In this document: piece after piece, positions 24,506-35,941 of the stretch
Layout of the letters: each line of letters begins with the position of its first letter
How positions within the stretch are numbered: position 1 is the first letter of the stretch
Assembly (NCBI RefSeq): GCF_025024155.1
Contig: NW_026251718.1
Coordinates: 305,001-369,000, forward strand
Source of the DNA: Gamsiella multidivaricata
Lineage: Eukaryota; Mortierellomycota; Mortierellomycetes; Mortierellales; Mortierellaceae
Length of the DNA: 64,000 nt
Direction: 5' to 3'
Made by a program: the position numbers and the translations under genes
Notes under the pieces: model-generated
The model's database searches: none
Seen by the model: only the letters and a program-made list of their open reading frames with translations
What the model was told of the DNA's origin: nothing

Positions 24506-25321
24506 CTAATGGGTGCCATTAGCTGTACTAAAGGCGGAAGAAGTAATTGAGGTAGAAGAAGGCAAAGACGATGGCGCTGCTAACGCAGAAGCTGACATAG
24601 AGGACCCGTGCTGATCATGGTGATTGACCACCAGATGAAAGCCACGCACGACTAACTCCCGAACCTTGCTCAGGAATGCTCCTCCCGCGTTCTCATCCAC
24701 AAATATATGATGATTCAGCGACTGGAGTAACTTATCCAGGCGCGTCGCCGTCTCACCCTTCCGAAGCGGTTTCGACAGATCCACCCTGTGCTGATGCGTC
24801 CTGTAGTGTCGTACGATCTCTGACAGCTGCTGAAACACCGATACGGAGAGCTCGTTCGTACGCGTAATCTCCCGGTCGAAACCGAACGGCAATCGACAAC
24901 TCAAGTTCTCGTCAAACTCTTCAGACACTGTCAGGAACTGGAACTTGGAGAGGAAGGACAGATTTCTGGGATCAAATGGGGATACAATCACTCCAACAAA
25001 CGGCTCCACACCAGTCCCGTGCCTTCGAAACATCGCCTGGTGCTCACATTGGTTCTCAATGTCACGGATACTCGGATTGGGCTCAAACGTCGGGTGCGAG
25101 TGGTACCAGCCAACAACGACAAACCCTTTGGATGAGAAAAAGTATCGTGCCTCAACGTCCGACTCTGGGTCCATTTCGCACTGAAGACCTGTGCTGATAC
25201 TACGACAGGGGTAAACACCGAGGATGAATAGAATCCTTTCATCCTCATCGTAAAGTCCACCAAGGAGACCGATCACCTCAGTCTCTGCCATATGAGAATG
25301 AAAGTCCATGATAAGCTATTC

Positions 25322-25357
<36 letters not shown>

Positions 25358-28300
25358 TGAGGAGAGAAAGACGCGGTATCAGTACGAATGAAAAAAAAAA
25401 AAAAGCGCATCAAACGACTCAAAGCTGTGCTTTGTTTGCTAAACGACATACCATCGCATCTGAGGACACCTTAACACGAAACGGTGCCGGATTCTGCACG
25501 TTGTACTTGTGCAATGGAATAAGCCGAAACGGATCATATCCCCCTGAAGACCCTTCGTCACCCTCGTATTCATGAAAACCTCGTGTCTGACGCAATAAAT
25601 GCTGGGCGCGCCTATGCTTCGGTACACGAGTGTTAACCGGCAATACCTCTGTTGATGCAAAATACTTGGCATTCAAGGCTGCAAGTCGCTCCTGTTCAAG
25701 CTCCTCTTCCATTTCCTCTTTGGTTATGCCGTGACGCTCAAGGAAAACCGCCTCGTCGAGTTTGAAAAGATCGTCGCTAGCGTCTGTCCTTGTAGAGAAT
25801 TGCGTTCCTGGCTTTCCATTCTTGGTGATATGTACATTGTGCTCAATAACACGACCACCCAGCTCTCTCTCGTCCACCCTGTTAGTGAGACATGGATACA
25901 AAGGAGCTGTTTAGTTGCTGATACTCTACCATAGCAGCGTAAGCGTAAAAAAACCATCATCAGAGCCCATACCATTCTCCTTTCTCGTTTCGTACTCGCC
26001 GTCGTCTCAAAGGTGGAGTGACCCAAACAGAATTCAGGTCATCGAGTTCCGTAGTAATATCGTTATGAATCCGTCGTGGAGCAGACGACGATGACGACGA
26101 TGACCAGCCCCGTTCTTCAGAATATCCTCGCCGCTTGGAGGAGTTGTTACCTCCGTTCCTGGGTCTTGCCAAGGAGGCGCCAGGTGATGACGCTGTCATT
26201 CCCACGTTGATCGCCCCAATCGATTCGAGCCAGGAATGAACTCGGCCAATAGCATTGACGTCCCCACAGTCCTTCAGACCAGACCGAACGCTTGTCTTGG
26301 TGAGATAAGTCGATGGCGATTTCTCCCAGGCCTGGAGGATGGTATTTCGAATCCTTTGATATCGCTCAGGGGTCTTGCTGGCCTTATTGCAGAAAAATTC
26401 AGAATGCACTTGCTTCTCCTCCTCTGTGATGATGGATTTGTCCAATATGCGACGGGTTACCGAAGGAGTGATCGTCGTCAAAGCTGGAGAGATAGACGTT
26501 TGAGTGGGTGATAGGGTTGGCGAAGGCTGCTGAAAAGAAACGGAGCGTCCTGTCGAGAAAGAGTGACCGGAACTTCCCGCCCGGCGCACTTTACGAGACA
26601 AGGTCGGTGCTTCAGCAGAATTAAAATTACGTTTCACTCCGGTTCCGAGAGACCCTTCGTCCTCGTCGCCATCATCGTCGGTTTCCTGAAGCCCATGTGC
26701 TTCTTTCGAATACCTTTTGATTGCTGAGCTGCTGTCTTGGGTGGCGAATTGTAAGGTTGGGCTCTTACTCAGGTTGTTTTCGCCCAAAGAGGGATGAGGC
26801 GAGTGCGGCAAGAGCTGATCACTCTGTGGCATCCTTGATGAAACTCTGTGTTGGTATGAAGGATTCGAGAGCTGCGATGGTGTATTGAGGATATCTATGG
26901 TCGAGGAACTGGCGGCGTCAGCTCCACCATCGTCTGACGAATTCACTTCATCCTCGTCGTAAGAGTTGAGGTCGGGTTGTAGCTCCGCGACGTGAACTGC
27001 ACCAAATGACACTGTTCTCCTCTCCTTGGGAGAATTGGCCATCTTTTCTGTCGATATGTGGCCCAATAGTCCACTGCCTTTTTGCTGGTGTTGCTGGTGT
27101 TGCTGGTATTGCTGGTATTGCTGATGTTGCTGTTGCGTAAATTGAGAGTCCTTCAATAGAGGCTTGAAGATACCTCCTGCTCCTGTGCTATTAATGCTAC
27201 TGGTACTCGTATTGAAGTTGGGAGTGTTGTAAAGGTCGCTTGACGATCCTAGGAAGTCAGACAGCGCAGGTGACGAGGCTGATGATCGCTTTCGGACACT
27301 TCCCGATCCCACAATATCATCGCCATCGTCATTATCCGGATTCCGATCAGAGTCGCTGTCAAACTCACTGGACAGTCGCGATCGTGTCGAGGAATTTGAA
27401 AAAGGTGATATTGAGCGCGACTTTGACTTGTTCACAAAGGGCTGTAGGTTCCTTGTTAGACTCAAGCGGGCTGCTGTCTCTTCGTCTGTACTCTCAATGT
27501 CGACATCAACATCTTCATCTTCGTCCATGCTGTATGCTGCTATCCTTTGGGCTGAAATCGTATACGGCATTGGTAAGGATGGAAATAATGGGCGCAGTCC
27601 AGGACTTGGCGTGGTGAGTCCTGCGGAATCAGATCGTGAGCCTCCTCTCGCCGATAGTGAAGGTGACTTTGATGTCGATCGATCCTCATCATTATCAGTA
27701 TCGTAGCCGCTCTATCGTGATGGAATGGCCACCAGAAAAATAATGCATTAATACAGAACTCGACCCTGACAAATTAAAGTATATGAAAAAGACACCCATT
27801 TCACGTCTCCCTTACCGTAGCTCCGAATTCCGACCCAGTAAAGTCGTCATTCCCGGATTCTGAAGTAATGCTCCGTGCGCGACGGCTGTTTATCTCGTAG
27901 GACAGATCTCCGTCGCTCTCCATGCCTACGCTTGCATCGATACGCTTTATGTTCTTGCTTCTCGATCGACGCTTGCGATTTCTCCTTGCGCCTCCATCCT
28001 CTTCAGCCGAGTTCGCAGCCGACGAGCGCCTGTCCAGTGCTTCGCCGTCGCTCGTGTTTGTCGATATATCATGGGGTATCTGGATTCAAGATCAGTCTCT
28101 GTCAGACGTTGCCTAAAGAATCTCAATTTGTACAATAATACTTCAGCGAGAACGGTACCTTTTCTGTCATGGCTAAATGACGCGCATGATTTTTCACTTG
28201 AAGAGGATTCCTTGTACCGACAATGGCTGCTATAGCTTTCCAATTTCCGTAGCCATGTACGCTCTACGAAAACCAAAGTAATCAAAGCAGTATAAATGAG

Positions 28301-29371
28301 CATATAATCGTGGAACAAGTATACGAGCGCAAGCACGCTATCTCCGCCCGTTACATACGATCCCTTGACGCAAACGTGCATCCTCTTCCGGAGTCCACCG
28401 AGTATTGTGCGAAGGTAGATCAGCGGATGATAGCTTGGCATTTAGTCTGGAATCTATATTTGTAACAAACAACAGGTTAGATTGTCCCATGGCAAGTAGC
28501 GATCGAGAAGAAATACATGGTTCCGGTGCCCTAGAAGAAATACAGGCAAGTACTTGCCTTCGCTCGCGGTCCTTTTGATCTGTCCCGATCTCTCATGCGA
28601 ATTTTTTCTTTTTCTAGAGTCATTGCTTTTGGTCCGATCGGCGGCTTTATGGCTACCACTTGTCCATGCCTTAGCGTCCGAAATGTTGGAGAGAATGCTG
28701 GTCAGCTGCGATCCAGGCTCAGATGGTTTGCTTTCTGAAGGTGAAGAGGTTGTCTGCCCATAAAATGTAAAGGGTGCTCCCGATGATCTGCCTGAGTAAA
28801 ACTCTTCTTCAGCAAGCATGCTCTCGATCATGGCTCTCGATTTCTCATCCATGCCTCCCGTATCGAATCCTGCTTGTGCATGGTACTATGGCAAACATAT
28901 TCCGTTAATAACTGATGAGGGCGCCGTTGGCAGCACAAACTGAATCGCGATAAAAGATCAAAGGCTTACATCCTGCGTGACCCAGTCAGGGATCTGGTAC
29001 TCATCTGCGAAAGAACTGTCGAGACTAAGACAATGAGCAAATGCAAGTTTCAATGTCAAATACATGCTCTACGTGTCTCAAGAACACGAACATTTGTGAA
29101 AACTAGAGACTTACTCTCCGCTGCTCAGATTGACGTTCTTTGTGTCTGTTCCAGCAGCAGCAGCAGAGGCTTCTTTCCCATGGGTAGTGCCATGGCGCTT
29201 CTCGACAATGTCATCTTTTGGATCCACACGAATGCTAGCCATTGACGTGGCTCCATTGCCGTGTATCGCGCCTGATGACCTATTGGAAGCGGCGTCGTCT
29301 TCTGGTGCTTCGCCGTCGATATCAATATCAATGTCGATGTCGACGTCGATGTCTTCCTCGTCTTCCGCCAT
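24506..29371 (-). CDS. MYSM1: MYSM1-type histone H2A deubiquitinase (SANT-SWIRM-MPN)
   Basis: MYSM1/2A-DUB removes ubiquitin from histone H2A in chromatin. Nine exons, 29371-29115, 29024-28970, 28885-28558, 28453-28359, 28263-28159, 28079-27816, 27711-25973, 25878-25452 and 25315-24506, join to 1360 codons. An acidic N-terminus leads to [10 protein letters not shown]. The SANT/Myb domain is near residues 230-280 ([16 protein letters not shown] joined to [20 protein letters not shown]). A long disordered region is followed by a SWIRM domain near residues 785-870 ([20 protein letters not shown] to [15 protein letters not shown]). The MPN domain begins near residue 1065. It keeps the JAMM zinc ligands [14 protein letters not shown] (about 1162-1175) and the upstream catalytic Glu in [11 protein letters not shown], so it should be active. 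Intron 3 starts with GC, not GT. Intron 8 holds two long A runs. Confidence 0.92.
25322..25354. repeat. Homopolymer A run of about 32 bases inside MYSM1 intron 8
   Basis: The run reads as poly-T on the transcribed strand, close to the 3' splice site of intron 8, and may serve as an oversized polypyrimidine tract. A second A run lies at 25390-25404. Such lengths are also prone to assembly error. Confidence 0.85.
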
Positions 29372-29994
29372 GTTAGATCAGGCTCCAGTAGTCCCGGCTG
29401 CCCTGGTGGTTTGTTTCCTGTACTGCCTTTATTCTTTCAGAAGTATCCTGATTATGAAAGATGATCGGAGAAGAGGCGAAAGATGAATGAGCTGTCTGCA
29501 AGAAATAAGTTTGCGCAGACTGTCAGTATCATACGTGGCTACTGGATTGCCAGAAAGGAATGACTGGAAAGATCAGGAAACGAGCGTACTCTGTGTCAAG
29601 CCCATTTCAGCCTAGGTAAAGCGCCATCACCTGTATGTTTGCTTCCCAATGAACTTACAAGGACGAGTTGGTGAAGCCAGGCAGTGATCTTCACGCCTTG
29701 GGTCCTTGCCTTTAATCATCCACGTGATTCACGGCGTTCAAACGCGTCCCAAAAGATCTCGCGAGCTGTTGAGTTGTTTGGAGAGGTTATTATTACTGAT
29801 AAGGCTACTATTGCGCGTAAAAATGAGAATAAAAACCCATAAGAGTAGGAGACGAAAGGATAACATAAAAAAAGAAAGAAAAGAAAGAAAGAAAATCTGC
29901 AAAGCGAACAGCAATAGAGGAGAAAACGATGAGGGTGCTACAAATGAAATATGAAAAGAGTGTACTGAAAGACCAAGGACCCTGCCACACAGCC
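29372..29994. other. Intergenic: MYSM1 upstream region and 3' end of the zinc-finger gene
   Basis: Both flanking genes read leftwards, so this 620-bp stretch holds the MYSM1 promoter and the 3' untranslated region of the gene ending at 29995. A-rich aaagaaagaaa repeats lie at 29868-29893. No coding exon is seen. Confidence 0.5.
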
Positions 29995-32900
29995 TCAAAT
30001 GCCTCCGCTTCCAAAGTGGCCCATATTTGCGTCCAAGCCCTCAAATGCTCCTGGTAAGGTTGACAGCTGCTGTGGAGGACGGAGGACTAAGGATACGTTC
30101 GTAGTCGTTGTAAATTGAGTACCAGAAGTTTCGAACGGGACGACTGGATTTGGTAGTGGAATCATCATGCTTGCTGAGGATACCTGTGGTGTTGTGGACG
30201 AGTTCAAATTCGACAGCTTGCGTTTCCTTTTAGTCGTTATCAACGATGTCGAAGACGTACTCGCTCCTCCCGTCATAGAGCTGAATCCACCCATAAAGTC
30301 CTTGGCTCCAAAGATGCCCAGTTCCAAACCTAATCCTAGACCAACGTTTGGCGTATGAGGGACCAAGAGAGGATTTCCATGGCGGTGATGCTGGCCGTAT
30401 TCGATGCCTCCATGCGGATCCAAGGGCGAGCCAGAAGATGAGGACGGTAGACTCGATAGCGCACCTCGGTTGCCGAAATACATCATCCCATGGTTTGAAT
30501 AAAGAATCTCTTGATGAGGAACACGGCTCTGGCTGGCAACGGTAGCTTGATGTGGTGTCCGAACAGATCCTCCTTCACACGTCCCCGATGGCTCCGCCAC
30601 ATGGCTGCGACTACTCCCTCGAGAAGGTATGGTCATGCCATCCACATTGTGCTTCTCTCGCCTATGCCTGAGCAAGTCATGGTTCCGTTTGTAGCTCTTG
30701 TCGGTGCAATCCCAGCAGACGAATGGCCGATCGGAGGAGTGGCTCACGATATGAGACCGAAGTAGGCCCTTGGACTGGAATTCTTTGCTACAATGCGGAC
30801 ATGTTGCAGGTCGAGTATTGTCGGCGTCTGAATCAACATCCTCTCCTTCGCGAGCTGTCGGTGACTCTGTATTATTGATGGCTATTGCGTCCATATCTAT
30901 ATTGGCTTCCAGCTTGATGGTCAGGTTGGTTGTGTCGAGGTTCGCGTGTGTGCTGCTACTGCCCTTAGTACTGGTGCCTAATTGACTCACGTCCGCAAGA
31001 TGTCCATCGTTGACCATGAAAGACGAGTCAAATGCTGCGGAAAGTCCCTCACTGCAAGGCGCGGACTGAACAGACAGGGACGATACAATAGTATCGTTGC
31101 TGTTATTGCTACTCGGACAGCGCGCGTGAGTTACTGATTTTGGTACAGATGAACGCGTGTCGCTGGAACCGGAGAGGGCTTCCCATCCGTTTCCTCGTGA
31201 ACCGTGCGATGTTGTGGAGAGGACTCTGTGATGCTGATCAAATACCGACTCCATTGCCCCTGACGTGGGCACAGGAAAGAGTTCAGGGAGTAGACTCGAA
31301 GCGCTGAGGGCCGATACAGATGTGGCGGTGGCCAAAGGATCGGTGGAAGAAACGTTGGACGCATATTCTATCTCTGGCATCTCCTGTTTCACACTGATGC
31401 TGCTCCTGTGAAGGGATTGATGCAGGACCCGACTTTCTGGAAAGGAGGTTATGGGTGAATGGGGCGTTGGAGGCTGCGCGGATTGCTGAGCCGACCCTGA
31501 AATCCGTTTGTTTTCAACTTTGACCGCAGCCATTGCCGATTGAGCAGCTGTGGACGCACTTGCAGTAATACTCGCGTCATTTTGAGCCTTGGATCGACGT
31601 CGACATGCTGACTTTGGACCCTCGGCTCCAGTGCCTTTAGGACCAGCGCGAAACAATGCAGAATCATTTGTAAATGCTGCTGATCCAGAGGCAAATCTCG
31701 TCTGGGTGATGTTGGAAATTTCAGTCTTCAACAAGGGCATATCCAAGTTCGCGGACACTGCATTTGAAAGGGATATTGCTGTAGTACAGTTGACAGAAGC
31801 TATTGATGCAGCCGCCACCGCACTGAGAAACTCGCTTGCACTGTTGTTACGGCTGCTGCTATCTGATACAGATGTTGGTGGCGTAGTGCCGGAATCCGTA
31901 GCGGCGCGTGAATGGCTCCCCTTACTCGATGTCGGAATCCCAAGGTCGCTCATACCAGTAACCCAATCAAAACCGCTCCCCAGAAACTGATCAGGAGTTA
32001 CGGTTTGTGGAGTAGCTGCTGGCAACGAGGGCTGCTGTCTATACTTTTGCTTGCTTTGGTACTGAGTGTGTTGCTGTATATGCTGCTGTTGGATGTGCTG
32101 CTGCAGCAATTGGTGTTGATATTGTTGCGGGTCAATATACAGAGGCTGCCCGAGTTCGTTCATGCTGAGGATCGGGAGCGAGGGAACATCGGCAGAGAGA
32201 GGCGTCAAAGGCGTTGATGAAGCGGACCAGGATTGAAATCGGCCTCTTTTCTGCTGCAACTCATCTCTTTGTTGCTGCGACTTCCCTTGGTGCTGCAGGT
32301 TCGGCTCAAAAGACATTGAGAGAGCAAGAGGGAGGCCATGCTGTTGCTGTTGATGTAGAGTCCGTTGCTGGAATGGATTGCATTGTCGCTCAAGGAGACG
32401 GTGTTGCTGGTGTTGGTGCTGGAGTCGATGCTCGATCGGAAGCTGGGTTTGAAGCTGAGGATGTTGCTGGGCCATCTGAACATCATCTAGTGGCTCTTGT
32501 TGCTGCCGAAGTTGCAGTTGTTGTATCTGAAGTTGAAGTTGCTGTTGGTGCTGGTGTGATCGGTGTTCCTGTAGTAGCGTTGGCGGTGGAGGCGCTTGCA
32601 CTGATGGTTGAACTAGTTGCTGTTGCTGTTTTTGCTGCAGCTGTTGTTGTTGCCGTTGCTCTTGGTATTGCTGTTGCATAACTTGCAGCTGCTGGTGGTG
32701 GTGCTGTTGCTGTTGAAGTTGATGGAACTGAATACGAAAGGAAGGGGTCTGAAGCAGTTGTAGATTTTCCAAAGTCTGGGGCCGTTGCAGATTTCCTTGG
32801 GCCTGTCCCAGTTGCGTTGTCATCAGCATGATATTGCTGCCGCCACTAGCCTGGAAATTGTGGCTGCTGTGGCTATTGCCAGGGGTTAATGCACGGAGAC

Positions 32901-33264
32901 GGAGATAAGGATCTGTATTTGATTGAAATTGGGATTGAGAGTGAGAGTGGGATGGGGGTGGGGATTGGTATTTGGATCTGGGGGTGGGGTATGGTCGTCC
33001 TGCTGGCGTGACGACGGAGGCGAGGGGGGTCGGAGGTGAGGGCGATGACAGCGGCGATAAAGGCGACAATGGCGATGATGGTGCAGGGACGAGAGAAGCA
33101 GTTAATTTTGTCGCTGATGTGCGGGTCGGGCTGTCGAGAGGGGAAGAGAGCGATGGCAACGATGGTAATGCGTCGTTGCGGCCACTTGGCCAGTCGTCTG
33201 CGGTGGCGCGTGTGCAGTGGAAGGAGCCGTGGCTGTTGCGGGAGGTCAGGTTCGGCGACAGCAT
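29995..33264 (-). CDS. Glutamine-rich C2H2 zinc-finger protein, single exon
   Basis: One uninterrupted frame of 1089 codons, unusual in this intron-rich neighbourhood. Two adjacent zinc fingers lie near residues 820-842 (CPHCSKEFQSKGLLRSHIV plus H) and 848-870 (CWDCTDKSYKRNHDLLRHRR plus KH). Both keep Cys-x2-Cys and the two His. The linker SDRPFV resembles the TGEKP-type linker of DNA-binding pairs. The N-terminal third (residues about 180-430) is dominated by Gln with His and Leu, encoded by cag/caa runs. The remainder is Ser/Thr/Ala-rich, with a KRKRKLS basic motif near residue 1030 that could serve nuclear import. The probable role is a sequence-specific transcription factor with a glutamine-rich activation region. 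The target is unknown. Related paired-finger proteins are common in these fungi, so no symbol is given. Confidence 0.85.
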   Translation of the reverse strand: MLSPNLTSRNSHGSFHCTRATADDWPSGRNDALPSLPSLSSPLDSPTRTSATKLTASLVPAPSSPLSPLSPLSSPSPPTPLASVVTPAGRPYPTPRSKYQSPPPSHSHSQSQFQSNTDPYLRLRALTPGNSHSSHNFQASGGSNIMLMTTQLGQAQGNLQRPQTLENLQLLQTPSFRIQFHQLQQQQHHHQQLQVMQQQYQEQRQQQQLQQKQQQQLVQPSVQAPPPPTLLQEHRSHQHQQQLQLQIQQLQLRQQQEPLDDVQMAQQHPQLQTQLPIEHRLQHQHQQHRLLERQCNPFQQRTLHQQQQHGLPLALSMSFEPNLQHQGKSQQQRDELQQKRGRFQSWSASSTPLTPLSADVPSLPILSMNELGQPLYIDPQQYQHQLLQQHIQQQHIQQHTQYQSKQKYRQQPSLPAATPQTVTPDQFLGSGFDWVTGMSDLGIPTSSKGSHSRAATDSGTTPPTSVSDSSSRNNSASEFLSAVAAASIASVNCTTAISLSNAVSANLDMPLLKTEISNITQTRFASGSAAFTNDSALFRAGPKGTGAEGPKSACRRRSKAQNDASITASASTAAQSAMAAVKVENKRISGSAQQSAQPPTPHSPITSFPESRVLHQSLHRSSISVKQEMPEIEYASNVSSTDPLATATSVSALSASSLLPELFPVPTSGAMESVFDQHHRVLSTTSHGSRGNGWEALSGSSDTRSSVPKSVTHARCPSSNNSNDTIVSSLSVQSAPCSEGLSAAFDSSFMVNDGHLADVSQLGTSTKGSSSTHANLDTTNLTIKLEANIDMDAIAINNTESPTAREGEDVDSDADNTRPATCPHCSKEFQSKGLLRSHIVSHSSDRPFVCWDCTDKSYKRNHDLLRHRREKHNVDGMTIPSRGSSRSHVAEPSGTCEGGSVRTPHQATVASQSRVPHQEILYSNHGMMYFGNRGALSSLPSSSSGSPLDPHGGIEYGQHHRHGNPLLVPHTPNVGLGLGLELGIFGAKDFMGGFSSMTGGASTSSTSLITTKRKRKLSNLNSSTTPQVSSASMMIPLPNPVVPFETSGTQFTTTTNVSLVLRPPQQLSTLPGAFEGLDANMGHFGSGGI

Positions 33265-33546
33265 TGACGACGGGGCGAGTTAGGATGCGGTGGTGCGGAC
33301 GGGATCTCGAGGAGGAGTGGACGCTCTGTAAGGGAGGACGGGCAAGGCGAAGGGACGGACGGAGGGATGGACATGAGCCGGATTGATAAAGACCGCGAGG
33401 GAACGAAAGGTACCGAGAGCACTCCTCTCACTTGACTTGTTATTTTTTCCCAGTCTCTCATAGTCCACGCATACACAACCTCTCGCTCCCTCTCGCTCGC
33501 CCGCTCTGTCTCCGCCAGACACATAACACCGATACATGCACACTTA

Positions 33547-33593
<47 letters not shown>

Positions 33594-35941
33594 CTTCTCC
33601 ATTGCGTAACACGTATACATCAGCACTCCGCCTCTACCTCTACCCGTTCTTCTTCCTTTCCTTTCCTGTGCCGTTGTCAATGTCCTCTCATCCTCGCCTC
33701 AGGAATGAGGTTGAGGAAGAAGAAGAGCATGGAGAGCTAGTCGTGCGGTTAGCAGTCTATACCAAGCGTATATGCAAGTGTGTGTGCATTCGGATGCAAT
33801 TGTAATATGCTCCCACTCCTGGATCTTTACTCATCATTACTCCTTTTTTGGAACCTCTCCATCTTTTTTAGTCCTTGTCGTCCGACCCCTCGTGCCAGAA
33901 AACTGGTACGGTATCTCTTTCACTCACGTTTTTCTCGAGGGCATGTAGATCAGCCCGATATGTGAAGAAATGCCAGGATGGGATATCAGTGGCATCGAAC
34001 GATCGTGCCGACCATAATCGGCCATAAGTTCCATCTCCATTCCCAACCCGCAACTGCCCTCGGATTTTAGGGCGTCGATCCGCGCGACTGATTTACTCCT
34101 GTGCCGTTATTTTGGCTTCATGTGTGGGGTAAATATATCGACGCCTAGAACACGCATGCCACAGCAGAGGAGTTTGAACCAAAATTGAGACACAGTACTC
34201 TTTATTTTGTTTGTTGTTTCCATTGATTGCGTTGGTCAGTGCTCAGGAGAGCAGCATCTCTTTTTGTCGTCCACCTGGGGTACATAGATGGAACTGTAAC
34301 ACGATATGCTAAAAATTTGAGGTACATGACTCCTGTAACTTGACAAAAAGAAAAAGAGTGAGACCTGCATGGACGTAGACTAGGAGATACGAGCTCGGCG
34401 ATAGCTTTCCGATCTATTGGTTGCTGCAGAATAAAAAGACGGATGCATCCGTTTCCCCGTTTTGAACCTGAGCCCAGAACGAAGAGAGGGTGGGTGGCAA
34501 AAGGAATAGACCTATTTTCAACAAGTTTGTTTGTTTACTATAGCATATGTGTCCCGCCCAAGGTTCTCTTATTGGATGACACTGAGGGTTTCAGGATGCT
34601 GGCCAGGCAGGCTCTCGTGCACGTTTGGGTCAATGAACCAAGTTTTTGGTTTTGGTGGTTGATTTTGGTTGGGTAGATCGTTTTGAGGGTGGCATGAGCA
34701 GAGAGGGCAGGAGCAGGAAGTGAGGGACGGAATGAGGAGAGACGAGGACCTGTGCTAGACATGCATTACGCTTGCAATGTGTAATTAGCCTGTCCGGCTA
34801 GTCTACTGGACACACCCTCACAAGAAAGTTACGGCCCCCATTTAGGACAGGAAGTATGAAGGCTGCTCTGGAGAGTGTTTGAGTGTAACGTATTGACTAC
34901 CCTCTCTCCTTCCTCCTCCCTTCCTCTCTCTCCCCCCCCTCCCGCCCACAAAAGCACGACTATGCAAACACATGACCTCAATCATCATCATTTCCACATC
35001 TTTGGTCCCGCTAAAGCAAGGCTGTCAGGCAGTTTGCAAAGAGATACCAATGGATATTTCTCATAGTCTGTGTGCAAGAAATAGGCGAGCGAATGCCCGA
35101 GTCGTACAATACTATTTGCGCTGTATGGTCGTGTGCTGCACATATTTGACATGTCTATGGTGACGGCGATCAGCACCACAAGCAAGCGCGTTGCGATACA
35201 AATTTGGAACATGGTTGGGCATCGAAGATCCTCTCGTACCACTTTTGGATGGCAAAAGGATCATCGCCAGGCACAGGTTTATTCAAATTCAAAATCAGAA
35301 CTGAGAGCTGAAAAAGACTTGATTACGTGATTGGCCAGCTGGTCGCAGCAAGGGAAAGCGGCACCAGCCATGACTTCTAGCTTGCCTGCTCCAATTGATG
35401 ATACCTTCGCATGTGGAGTGTTTGACATGGCGATCAAGCTTAATCTGCTCTCCATCACTTAAACAATTGTCCCTCGGTATCCTACGCGCCCTAATATGCA
35501 ATCCGGATAGATTATGACTGGCGCTTCAGGATGGCGAGTAATTGGTTCCTCTGTACAGGCACGGCGCTCAGCTCCTTGAAGGATATCTGTTATTCTTAGG
35601 CGATGGACCATGACCGGAGGACCGAAATGAATGGAGCAGAACTCTAAATTCATAGCGCTGTACGTACACCATTTCCCGCAGCTGTACGTATTGATTGGGG
35701 CTCATTTTCTTGCTCCAACGGCAGCATCCAAGGTCGACCGCCATTAAACCTCTCATAGATACCCTCAGACTTTCTCTTTCTAATCACTTTCCGCACCCTA
35801 AGTTCCACCTCTACCACATTTTCCCTCGTACTCTCACCAGACTTTTGCACCTTTCCATCGATTTATGAGAACACTGGTCGCTTTTTTACATCGTTGAATC
35901 CACACGCCGCGTTTTAAACAACAATCTTATCAGCACAAACA
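33265..35941. other. Large divergent intergenic region
   Basis: About 2.7 kb separates the zinc-finger gene (leftward) from the MGA2-like gene (rightward). It holds the pure (CT)n microsatellite at 33549-33588 in the zinc-finger gene's leader, CT-rich sequence at 34905-34950, and no frame with recognisable protein features. Two large regulated promoters are the likeliest content. Confidence 0.45.
33549..33588. repeat. (CT)n microsatellite
   Basis: About 40 bases of uninterrupted CT, roughly 290 bp upstream of the zinc-finger gene start, so (GA)n on the transcribed strand of that gene. Confidence 0.9.
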
